Below the pieces are notes generated by a model. It did no database searches, was not told the origin of the DNA, and was given only the letters and a program-made list of their open reading frames with translations. From Chlorobiota bacterium (GTDB taxonomy: Bacteria; Bacteroidota; Ignavibacteria; Kapaibacteriales; UBA961), in the NCBI GenBank assembly GCA_014191195.1, contig BJGZ01000004.1:62001-126000 (forward strand): a stretch of 64,000 nt of DNA, written 5' to 3'. Both the position numbers and the translations under genes were made by a program. How positions within the stretch are numbered: the stretch's first letter is position 1; each line of letters begins with the position of its first letter. Shown here one piece after another: positions 20,901 to 27,822 of this stretch.

Positions 20901-22191
20901 AAGAGTAAATGATAATACCAATTGCTATAATGCATTGGCAGTACCTGATATGAAAAATGCATTTGACTTTGGTTTTGATTATTCTATTCAACAATCAGGT
21001 GGTATGATTAGATATGATACAGCATTTGCAATGGCACCAAGTGGAGCTAATACACATGTAACATTCCCATCACAGGATTTATTCCCATTTGCCGGATCAG
21101 ATCAAAAGTTTGATACGATACTGACTGCTTATCCATCCGCTACTAATCCAGTTGGTGGTGTTGTTAATTCTCTAGGATTTTTAGGTGGCTCAATTTATAA
21201 TAATGGTCCTGGTGACTATACATTAGAATTTCTTCCAGGTGGCGATACAACAATCACCGCATTAGTTGGAACAGCTCAAACTCCAAAAACATTTACAACT
21301 AAGTACTTAAATGTAATAGTCATTAATAAGTATAATTATAAGCGTCCAGCAGATCTAAATTCTAGTGATTCTACTACAATTATTAATAATAATTATCTTG
21401 TTCACTATACAGATTCCAGCGCTGTGCGAACTGCTATGCCTGTTTCTAAAAAAGTGCCAATAGGACAATTCAATATTGCAACAGCTGGTTTTGTGAATGG
21501 ACGTGGTACTGTAAATTCTGTAACTTCTCGCCGTGATCAATCTTCTGGATTGGTAAGCCAAGGTAAATACTTATTATCAGCTAATAATGGAACTGATCTT
21601 ATCGATTTTGTTCACGTTGTTAATGTTGATGGTAATTTCTTTGGTTTAGACTATGTAAATAAAGGTTATGGCGCTGATACAAGAGCAAGACTTTGGGACA
21701 CAATACCAAATGTTCCATCTAAAGATTTTGCTGCTGGCGATAAAGTAGTATTACGTACATTTGGTGGCGCAGCTGGTTTCCCTATGCCAGGTACTAAAAT
21801 CAGAGCTAAAGTAATACCATCTGTACCATCTACAGAATTATATACCGATCAAATGCTAGAAGATGTAAAGATAGTACCAAATCCATACTATGTAAGCCAT
21901 CAAGCACAAAGATCACCATATGATGCAAAATTGTATTTTACTCGTTTACCAAAAGATTGTAAAATCACAATATTTACACCTTCTGGCGAAATAGTAAGAA
22001 CATTAACTCATAGCCAGCTAACACCTGAAAATAATGACCGTTATGGAATGGATGTGTGGGATCTTCTCACAAGTAATCGCCAACGTGTTGGAAGTTCAGT
22101 GTATATCGCGCAAGTAGAAACACCAAATGGTGCAAAAGCATTTATAAAATTTGCCGTAGTTGTCGGCGGATTCCGCGTTATTCCTGAATAA
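17983..22191 (+). CDS. large secreted protein of unknown function (1402 aa)
   Basis: The signal peptide is at residues 1-25 (LCILGLMLGFASMGSSFA). I recognise no enzymatic domain. The central part is rich in Asp, Asn and aromatic residues, as in extracellular beta-rich proteins. The C-terminal about 110 residues (VKIVPNPYYV, ITIFTPSGEIVRTL, SSVYIAQVETPNG) resemble a FlgD-Ig-like or T9SS-type terminal domain. It lies between a TonB receptor and a PorV-like protein, which suggests an outer-membrane or surface partner of the receptor. An AAGG ribosome site lies in the loop of a small hairpin (17966-17980) just before the ATG. Confidence 0.7.
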   Translation: MYKVRNLCILGLMLGFASMGSSFAKTKESSSEGKGAEKTQRAVSGTYDLQKNRVSRVEFYSTNYGIIGLDVANNVGGGKWPRGTNNQYIFGGGIWFGVKKLNPQGDTVKLCAISYNPNSGASWMVPGRIEEDQDAVNDANREKYRLYFSTDYRRSDGSALKPADGSSPWPIWDLSANPLDTLRKDRYFGGYEDNVGLRTVENYPKGPAFISGEDIFATFKDTDLNRYEGGVGRRKSEGYPLRIQYEQMIYSWGFGDYRDFLFIKYALINKSKDTLRECWLSPAFDMDIGVNGSTANYAANDRTRYYNEEDTLNLAIQWSNGTQGEAGKGFGYIGFDFLESPSTYPAFVVRDTVKDANGNDSIRYQLIGTSPDSAGFLRKDKKVYTNREQLGLKTFRNWTIDQDPKENDLRYDFMALGLKDGDTPEGDKRFLMATGPFNLAPKDTARTVVGLIMANTPNGNDANGRTEDAVELIKRDKFAQRVYDDNFRTPTPPDPSKVNWRPLNNAVIVTWDTTAEYSYDDLEKGLDFMGYKLYRARRIDLDSFDTDVRKSIARGPFGWKQLAEWKMPTPFSQSTYQTELDDQAIAPYFDSIQIVKQVDSFTFKVRRFINGSTRKNPFGNDPWNQLFSGMSQAELDSILTGTLIINRASTQNPPRWSKTTDLPWPSVTTNGKKIFLPIGVRTSKSGFTSSFSATDSTAYDTFFPALMTLLRKNLASLAFNDLEPNADMRKKIRRDIIRPYMAKITNNATFVDNGDDNKDGKNEENEDLTKTERLLNNIDYYYWLSAFDEGDYRQATPKKFNSGIEDLNIVKSMPLAAAARTGSSAKIQIVSADTSNLGGLFNFRFPVKDEDRLNQLFTTDGKGHDLEIEFNPEVSMLPFPLPSAAFSNPPEYGVYGTKITIRDLTTNKTLYNAGTWLEQNLCSRGFLNTFTENGSIYVFADSVIVDSISGKSDSFGVPDNKEKRLRTGTFTTERVNDNTNCYNALAVPDMKNAFDFGFDYSIQQSGGMIRYDTAFAMAPSGANTHVTFPSQDLFPFAGSDQKFDTILTAYPSATNPVGGVVNSLGFLGGSIYNNGPGDYTLEFLPGGDTTITALVGTAQTPKTFTTKYLNVIVINKYNYKRPADLNSSDSTTIINNNYLVHYTDSSAVRTAMPVSKKVPIGQFNIATAGFVNGRGTVNSVTSRRDQSSGLVSQGKYLLSANNGTDLIDFVHVVNVDGNFFGLDYVNKGYGADTRARLWDTIPNVPSKDFAAGDKVVLRTFGGAAGFPMPGTKIRAKVIPSVPSTELYTDQMLEDVKIVPNPYYVSHQAQRSPYDAKLYFTRLPKDCKITIFTPSGEIVRTLTHSQLTPENNDRYGMDVWDLLTSNRQRVGSSVYIAQVETPNGAKAFIKFAVVVGGFRVIPE

Positions 22192-22209
22192 TTTAAATGT
22201 ACACCCAAA

Positions 22210-22239
22210 GGAATCGAAGAGTAATTGCTCTTTGATTCC
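22210..22239 (+). other. 12-bp intergenic stem-loop before the PorV-like gene
   Basis: The arms 22210-22221 and 22228-22239 pair over 12 positions (one G-T wobble) around a 6-base loop. There is no T tract, and the next gene starts 54 bases later. It is probably an mRNA-processing or partial-termination hairpin that sets the ratio between the 1402-aa protein and the PorV-like protein. Confidence 0.55.
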
Positions 22240-22293
22240 AAGGGAACAACAATCAATCAATCCAATAACGAAGATTTTAAAAGGAGAATATCC

Positions 22294-23361
22294 ATGAAAA
22301 TAATTAGACAAATTTTAGCACTTGCTTTGTTCACATGTTCTTTGCCAATAATGATGATAGCAGAAGAAAATGTTTCAGGCTCATCAGGCGGTGATTTTCG
22401 CAAAGTTGGTGCTGCTGGTGCACAATTCCTAAAAATTGGTGTTGGTGCTCGTGCTTCAGCATTAGCAGGCGCTTATGGCTCTTTGGCAAATGATGTAACA
22501 GCAATGTACTGGAATCCAGCAGGCATTTCTGATATAAGTGGCATTGCTGCTAATATATCATATACTCAATGGTTTGCAGGATTTTCACATAATTTTGCAG
22601 GATTGGTTTTACCATTAGGTGAGTCATACCGACTCGGTGTAAGTCTTACATCTTTTTCTAGTGGAAATATTCCAATTACAACCCTAGAAAAATCAAATGG
22701 AACCGGTGCATCATATTCAATATCGGATTTTGCATTCGGAGCTACATTCGGAGGCTATATTACAAATGAATTCGCATTTGGAGCATCATTAAAGTATATC
22801 CAAAATTCATTTGCATCCTTAGCATCAAGCGGAATGGCTTTTGATATAGGTACTTTGTACAAAACAGATTATAAAGATACACGCTTATCTTTTTCAATTT
22901 CTAATTTAGGTGGACAGCAAAATTATACTGGAGCTGATCTAACTAGACAAGGTAAAATAGTTAGTGAATTGTCTTCAAGTCCTTTAGAGCAACAATTATT
23001 AACAAATCCTTATAATTTACCATTGATTTTTCGTGCTGGATTATCTACTGATATTACAGCATTTATAGATGGTGTAGATAAATTAGATGCCGATGCTGAA
23101 CACCGTATTGTAGGTGCATTACAATTTGAAACATTGTCTGATACTCCAGAAATGTTATCATTTGGTGCAGAATACACATGGAAGAATTTACTTGCTTTGC
23201 GTGCTGGTTATAGATATGGCCATGACTCATTCAATTTCGCAGGTGGCTTAGGAATCAAATATGTTGGCGGTGGTTTTGATGGTCAAATCGATTATTCCGC
23301 AAATCCAGCTACTAATATTGGATTAGTTCATCGTATCAGCGTTGGTATAAAAATGGATTAA
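22294..23361 (+). CDS. PorV/PorQ family outer-membrane protein
   Basis: The start was set at the ATG at 22294, which follows an AAGGAGAA ribosome site and opens a signal peptide (LALALFTCSLPIMMIA). The mature N-terminus FRKVGAAGAQFLKIGVGARASALAGAYGSL with TAMYWNPAGIS is the hallmark of the PorV/PorQ (FadL-like barrel) family. PorV shuttles T9SS cargo to the attachment complex, so this copy may serve T9SS or act as a dedicated partner for the upstream secreted protein. At 355 aa the length is normal. A terminator follows at 23407-23438. Confidence 0.85.
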   Translation: MKIIRQILALALFTCSLPIMMIAEENVSGSSGGDFRKVGAAGAQFLKIGVGARASALAGAYGSLANDVTAMYWNPAGISDISGIAANISYTQWFAGFSHNFAGLVLPLGESYRLGVSLTSFSSGNIPITTLEKSNGTGASYSISDFAFGATFGGYITNEFAFGASLKYIQNSFASLASSGMAFDIGTLYKTDYKDTRLSFSISNLGGQQNYTGADLTRQGKIVSELSSSPLEQQLLTNPYNLPLIFRAGLSTDITAFIDGVDKLDADAEHRIVGALQFETLSDTPEMLSFGAEYTWKNLLALRAGYRYGHDSFNFAGGLGIKYVGGGFDGQIDYSANPATNIGLVHRISVGIKMD

Positions 23362-23406
23362 TTCATCTGAATTGTCTCTTTAGGCCATGATGAATTTTGT
23401 ATATTT

Positions 23407-23438
23407 ATGCCGTTGGGTTTTCTCGACGGCATTTTTTT
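23407..23438 (+). terminator. rho-independent terminator after the PorV-like gene
   Basis: A 9-bp stem (atgccgttg / cgacggcat, one wobble) with an 8-base loop precedes seven T residues. It ends the transcript of the receptor/secreted/PorV cluster. Because it sits inside an open frame leading into the next gene, it also argues that the next gene starts downstream of it. Confidence 0.85.
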
Positions 23439-23452
23439 ATATAGGAGCAGTT

Positions 23453-24874
23453 TTGAAATATCTATTTTTTACAAGTCTGTACTTCATTACAAGCTATAGT
23501 TATTTCTTGGCAAACGATATAGATATGTCAATCGATATTGTCCAATATGCCTCTGCGGACTCTTTAACAGAATGTAAAATTCACTATTCATTTGCTGATA
23601 CAGCAATGAGATATATAACAAAAGTTGAGGGTTATTCAGCTTCAATATTATTCAATGCTACATGTACAGAAATACGTACAAATAAACAGATTACTAAAGA
23701 ATGGATTGTAGATAATATTTCTCAAAAACCTATAGTTCTTCATGAAAAGAATATGATTGGTAGTACATCAATATTTTTATATCCTGGTAATTATACATTT
23801 ACCCTTTCTGCAAAAGATTTGAACGATACAAATAGAATGTATACTTCTTCAAATACCATTAGGGTTACATCGTATAATTCTCAAAACATTCAAATATCCG
23901 ATCCATTGTTTGCAATTGCAATAGATCCAATTCAAAATGATGCTCCTTCAAAATGGTCATCTCAATTTTCTAGAAATGGTTTATCAATTATCCCTATTCC
24001 TACTCTCGAAATCATTGGCTTAAATCCTAGCCTGCAAGTATACTCCGAGATTTATCATTGCTCATTACAAGATTCTCTTGATATGTACTATCAAATTCTA
24101 GATGCAGCAAAAAGAGAATTAGTGACAATACCATTAATGAGGCTTACAATAGCAGTTTCACAAACAGAACAAGTTATCATTCCATTAGATGGTTTAGCAA
24201 GCGGTATATATTATCTTAATATGAAAGTATCATCTCGAAAACAAAAAGATTCTGCAACTGTAGAAAAAAGATTTTATGTAATTAATCCAGAAATGCCTCC
24301 AGAAATAGCAGCTACTTTTTCTGAAGATGAATTGTTTCAACAAAGTGAGTTTTCTACTTATAGTGAATATAGAATCATCGAGGAATACGAAAGAGCAAAA
24401 TGTCTTGCAAACTCTTCAGAAATAGCTTTGTTCGAATCCTTAACTCTTCTAAATGCTCAACAAAAATTTATGTATAGATTTTGGAAAGAAAGAGATCCAA
24501 ATACTGATACACCAATCAATGAACGTTTAGAAGAATTTAGAAAAAGCGTAGAATATGCTCAGTCCTTTTTTTCATGCCCGCAATACTCAGAAGGATGGAA
24601 ATCTGAAAGAGGTAGAGTAATGAGAAAATATGGTAAACCTACCCAAGTAGATAGAAAATATATGGGGAATTCATCTAGGCCATATGAAATATGGTTTTAT
24701 TCTGAAATCCAAGGTGGTGCAACATTTAATTTTGTTGATATGAAAGATATAAATAATCATATTCTAGTTCATTCAACAGCAATTGGTGAACTAAGAAATG
24801 AAAATTGGTATAATGAATTTGCTAATACAGATTCAAATAATGCAGCCGGAACTAATACAGGTGTTCCAAGATAA
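23453..24874 (+). CDS. GWxTD domain-containing protein
   Basis: The start was set at a TTG at 23453 with AGGAG five bases upstream; this gives a good signal peptide (YLFFTSLYFITSYSYFLA). Frames from ATGs at 23387 or 23390 would run through the terminator hairpin. The N-terminal 330 residues are beta-rich. The C-terminal GWxTD domain (about 340-460) contains FWKERDPNTDTPINERLEEF and EGWKSERGRVMRKYGKP; the eponymous GWxTD is GWKSE here. The domain is common in Chlorobiota, Ignavibacteria and related lineages; its function is unknown. The gene abuts the lpxL-type gene (stop directly followed by ATG). Confidence 0.85.
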   Translation: MKYLFFTSLYFITSYSYFLANDIDMSIDIVQYASADSLTECKIHYSFADTAMRYITKVEGYSASILFNATCTEIRTNKQITKEWIVDNISQKPIVLHEKNMIGSTSIFLYPGNYTFTLSAKDLNDTNRMYTSSNTIRVTSYNSQNIQISDPLFAIAIDPIQNDAPSKWSSQFSRNGLSIIPIPTLEIIGLNPSLQVYSEIYHCSLQDSLDMYYQILDAAKRELVTIPLMRLTIAVSQTEQVIIPLDGLASGIYYLNMKVSSRKQKDSATVEKRFYVINPEMPPEIAATFSEDELFQQSEFSTYSEYRIIEEYERAKCLANSSEIALFESLTLLNAQQKFMYRFWKERDPNTDTPINERLEEFRKSVEYAQSFFSCPQYSEGWKSERGRVMRKYGKPTQVDRKYMGNSSRPYEIWFYSEIQGGATFNFVDMKDINNHILVHSTAIGELRNENWYNEFANTDSNNAAGTNTGVPR

Positions 24875-25750
24875 ATGAAAAATATTTTCATACTTTTTCT
24901 TTTTAGATCCATAGGCATTCTTAGTGCAATTTTATCTTGTTCTCTCAGAAATAAGATAGGTTCTATTATTGGTTTTATTCTTAGAAAATTGAGTAAAAAA
25001 AGAGAGAGTATTACTTTTGACAATATAAAACATGCATTTCCACATAAAGATCATCAAGAATATAGTCGTCTTACATCATTATCATATCAAAATCTTGGCA
25101 TTGTGTTATTAGAAATAAGTGCAATGCCTTTTTTAAGTGATACAAAAATAAAGTCTATGATGTCATTTCCTCATATTGAGATTATCCATACTTTATTACA
25201 AAAAGGTAAAGGCATCATATTAATTTCAGCACATATTGGTAATTGGGAGCTACTTGCTTATGCAGCCGGATTAGTAATGGAACAATCAGTCTTATTAGTT
25301 GCTAAAGAACAAAGAAATCCGCTTATCCATAAAGCTATAACTTCATTAAGACAGCGTGCTGGAAATATAACCGTCTCTATGGAAAAAGCTGCAAAACCTT
25401 TAATTAATAGCTTAAAAGAAAACAAACCAATAGCCTTATTAGTAGATCAAGCTGCAGACCCCAAAAATGATGTTTTCTTGCCTTTTTTTGGAAGAAAAGC
25501 TGCTGTATTTGAGGCACCTGCATCCCTAAGCTTACGTTATAGTGCACCTTTAGTGTTTTGTATCCCGCATCGAGATAAACATGGACATTATACAGTAACT
25601 ATGAAAGAAATTCAGTCTGATGATTTGTCTTTTAGTAAAGAAAATGTATTTCATTTAACACAAAGGCATCTGAAAGAATTAGAGCATGCAATTGAACAAG
25701 CCCCTGAACAGTGGACATGGCAACATAATAGGTGGAAATATGAGGCCTAA
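24875..25750 (+). CDS. LpxL/HtrB-type lysophospholipid acyltransferase
   Basis: Inner-membrane acyltransferase of the lipid A biosynthesis family (LABLAT). The catalytic H-x4-E motif is SAHIGNWE (His120, Glu125). A hydrophobic N-terminal segment of about 20 residues serves as membrane anchor, and LLVDQAADPKNDVFLPFFGR is a typical later block. At 291 aa the length is normal. The predicted reaction is secondary acylation of lipid A, though the acyl donor is not deducible. It overlaps the downstream GT9 gene by 11 bases, which links acylation with heptose-type sugar addition. Confidence 0.88.
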   Translation: MKNIFILFLFRSIGILSAILSCSLRNKIGSIIGFILRKLSKKRESITFDNIKHAFPHKDHQEYSRLTSLSYQNLGIVLLEISAMPFLSDTKIKSMMSFPHIEIIHTLLQKGKGIILISAHIGNWELLAYAAGLVMEQSVLLVAKEQRNPLIHKAITSLRQRAGNITVSMEKAAKPLINSLKENKPIALLVDQAADPKNDVFLPFFGRKAAVFEAPASLSLRYSAPLVFCIPHRDKHGHYTVTMKEIQSDDLSFSKENVFHLTQRHLKELEHAIEQAPEQWTWQHNRWKYEA

Positions 25751-26774
25751 TCCTGTTTTTGTTTTAATTCAAACTGGCTTTCTTGGAGATATTGCATTAG
25801 GATTGTATTCAGCTTCTTTGTTAAAGGAATCAATTCCATCTTGTACAATTGTGTATGTTACTATTCCCATAGCAGAAGATTTAGTGGTACATGCACAATA
25901 CATAGACCATGTGTTAATATATGATAAAAGGGGACAGCATAAAGGAATCAGGGGGATATTGCAAATAGCAAAACAATTGTCAATGTATACACCTGAAGCA
26001 ATATTTTGCTTGCATAGGTCTTTTAGAACAGCATTATTATCTGTGTTAACACATTGTGCATACAGAGTAGGTTTTACAATTTCTCCAGGTTCATTCCTTT
26101 ATTCTCAATCTGTGCAGTACAGAAGAAATTGTCATGAAATTGAAAGAAATCAGGATCTCATTCAATCATATATCAAAGATGAGAGCTTACAAAAGACAGC
26201 TCCTATTATTAATATAGAACAAAGTTTTTTATTGGATACTGATTCTGAGTATGGAATAATTGTTATTGCACCAGGAAGTGCATGGAATACCAAAAGATGG
26301 CCTGAGGCCCATATACGCTCTTTAATTACTTTACTTATTGAACAAACAGAATATTCAATTGTATTGATAGGATCTAAGCAGGATAAAGATCTATGCCAGC
26401 GTTCTATTCCATTTGAACATATGAGAATTCACAATCTAGCCGGTTCATTAACATTAACTCAAACAGTTTCATTATTAGCAAAATCAAATGTCTTGATTTC
26501 TAATGATAGTGCACCTGTTCATTTGGCATCTTTAGCAAATTGTCCTACAATAGCATTATTTGGGCCTACTCATCCTGCATTTGGTTTTGGGCCATTGGCA
26601 AAAAAATCATTAATTATACAAAAAGATCTACCTTGTAGACCATGTTCTATTCATGGCCAAAAAGAATGTCCATTGCAACATCATGCATGCATGGAAACAA
26701 TAGAACCTCAAGAAGTACTTGTAAATGTACTTGAAATATTATCACATACCCAAAGCCACCCTAGAAATCCGTAG
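25740..26774 (+). CDS. glycosyltransferase family 9 (heptosyltransferase-like)
   Basis: The ATG at 25740 was chosen because the protein then begins MRPNPVFVLIQTGFLGDIAL, the standard GT9 N-terminus; an aggtgg lies just upstream. An earlier in-frame ATG (25686) lies deep inside the acyltransferase gene. C-terminal motifs are VIAPGSAWNTKRWPEAH and ISNDSAPVHLASLANCPTIALFG, the ADP-heptose binding region, then a cysteine-rich CRPCSIHGQKECPLQHHAC segment. The predicted role is LPS core sugar transfer at the cytoplasmic membrane face. It is probably in one operon with the flanking genes. Confidence 0.9.
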   Translation: MRPNPVFVLIQTGFLGDIALGLYSASLLKESIPSCTIVYVTIPIAEDLVVHAQYIDHVLIYDKRGQHKGIRGILQIAKQLSMYTPEAIFCLHRSFRTALLSVLTHCAYRVGFTISPGSFLYSQSVQYRRNCHEIERNQDLIQSYIKDESLQKTAPIINIEQSFLLDTDSEYGIIVIAPGSAWNTKRWPEAHIRSLITLLIEQTEYSIVLIGSKQDKDLCQRSIPFEHMRIHNLAGSLTLTQTVSLLAKSNVLISNDSAPVHLASLANCPTIALFGPTHPAFGFGPLAKKSLIIQKDLPCRPCSIHGQKECPLQHHACMETIEPQEVLVNVLEILSHTQSHPRNP

Positions 26775-26796
26775 TTTTGCATAAAGATATTCAGAA

Positions 26797-27801
26797 ATGA
26801 GCATATATATGAAAAACGCAAGACCAACCACTAAGAATACTAAATCACGAAAGCCAAAAAGAAGTCCAGGTCCAGGAGCAAGAAAACAAACTGATATAGA
26901 ACTTGCTACAATAAAGAAAACAAGGACAACTATCGCAAAATCTCGTGCAACAGACTCTACTGAAGCTCCTAAAAGGAAGGCATCTGATCGGTCTTTTCAT
27001 ACAAAGAATGCAAGTTTTAAAAAGAAAACTTCATCTACTTCAACAAGTTCAAGAGGACGTTCTGCAAGCGCATCCAAAGAAGGAGTGCGTATTAATAAAT
27101 ATCTTGCAGATGCTGGGATTGGAGCACGCAGAAGCGTAGAAGAATATATTACTGGTGGATTAGTAAAAGTAAATGGACAAATCGTTACAGATTTATCTAC
27201 ACGTATATTTTTAGAAGATTTTGTGACAGTAAATGGTGAGCCAATTACAGATAGAAAATTTTTAACATATTTTCTATTAAATAAGCCAAAAGATATCATA
27301 ACAACTTCCTCTGATGAATTAGGCAGAGAAACAGTATTAGATATTGTAAGAAGTAAGTACAGAATATTTCCTGTTGGTAGATTAGATCGAAATACGACCG
27401 GTGCATTACTCATAACAAATGATGGAGATTTAGCATTCCGTTTAACCCATCCTAGTTATGAAATACCTAGAGAATATAAAGTTGGATTAGATAGGGAATT
27501 AGACTTTAAAGATGCTAGAAAAATAAGTCATGGATTAGAGCTTGAAGATGGTAAAACAGGAGCCTGCGAGGTAATTGTTGATATTAAAGATCATACAAAA
27601 ATTACGATGATGATTAAAGAAGGGAGAAATAGAGAAGTGAGAAGAATCTTTGAAAGTTTAGGCTATGATGTAAGGCGCTTAGATAGACGAAGGTTCGCAA
27701 CATTATCTACAAGTGGTTTAAAAAGAGGGGAATATCGTCAGTTAACCAAAACAGAAGTTCGTGATTTAAGAAGTCTTGTCGGACTAGATCTAGTGTTTTA
27801 A
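26797..27801 (+). CDS. rluB: RsuA/RluB-type pseudouridine synthase with S4 domain
   Basis: rRNA pseudouridine synthase, probably acting on 23S rRNA (RluB-type; target inferred). Residues 1-95 are a Lys/Arg/Ser/Thr-rich low-complexity tail with no fold. The S4 RNA-binding domain follows (VRINKYLADAGIGARRSVEE). The catalytic motif GRLDRNTTGALLIT holds the nucleophile Asp197, and EGRNREVRRIFESLGY is the terminal motif. A second ATG (26809) is four codons in; neither has a strong ribosome site. It lies between the GT9 and DUF5686 genes with gaps near 20 bases, so the operon mixes envelope and ribosome functions. Confidence 0.9.
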   Translation: MSIYMKNARPTTKNTKSRKPKRSPGPGARKQTDIELATIKKTRTTIAKSRATDSTEAPKRKASDRSFHTKNASFKKKTSSTSTSSRGRSASASKEGVRINKYLADAGIGARRSVEEYITGGLVKVNGQIVTDLSTRIFLEDFVTVNGEPITDRKFLTYFLLNKPKDIITTSSDELGRETVLDIVRSKYRIFPVGRLDRNTTGALLITNDGDLAFRLTHPSYEIPREYKVGLDRELDFKDARKISHGLELEDGKTGACEVIVDIKDHTKITMMIKEGRNREVRRIFESLGYDVRRLDRRRFATLSTSGLKRGEYRQLTKTEVRDLRSLVGLDLVF

Positions 27802-27822
27802 TCAATTTGCTTTTGGAAAAGC

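Noticed and set aside
23387-23452. GWxTD protein start at an ATG at 23387
   Set aside because: The frame runs through a terminator hairpin; TTG at 23453 has AGGAG and gives a signal peptide.
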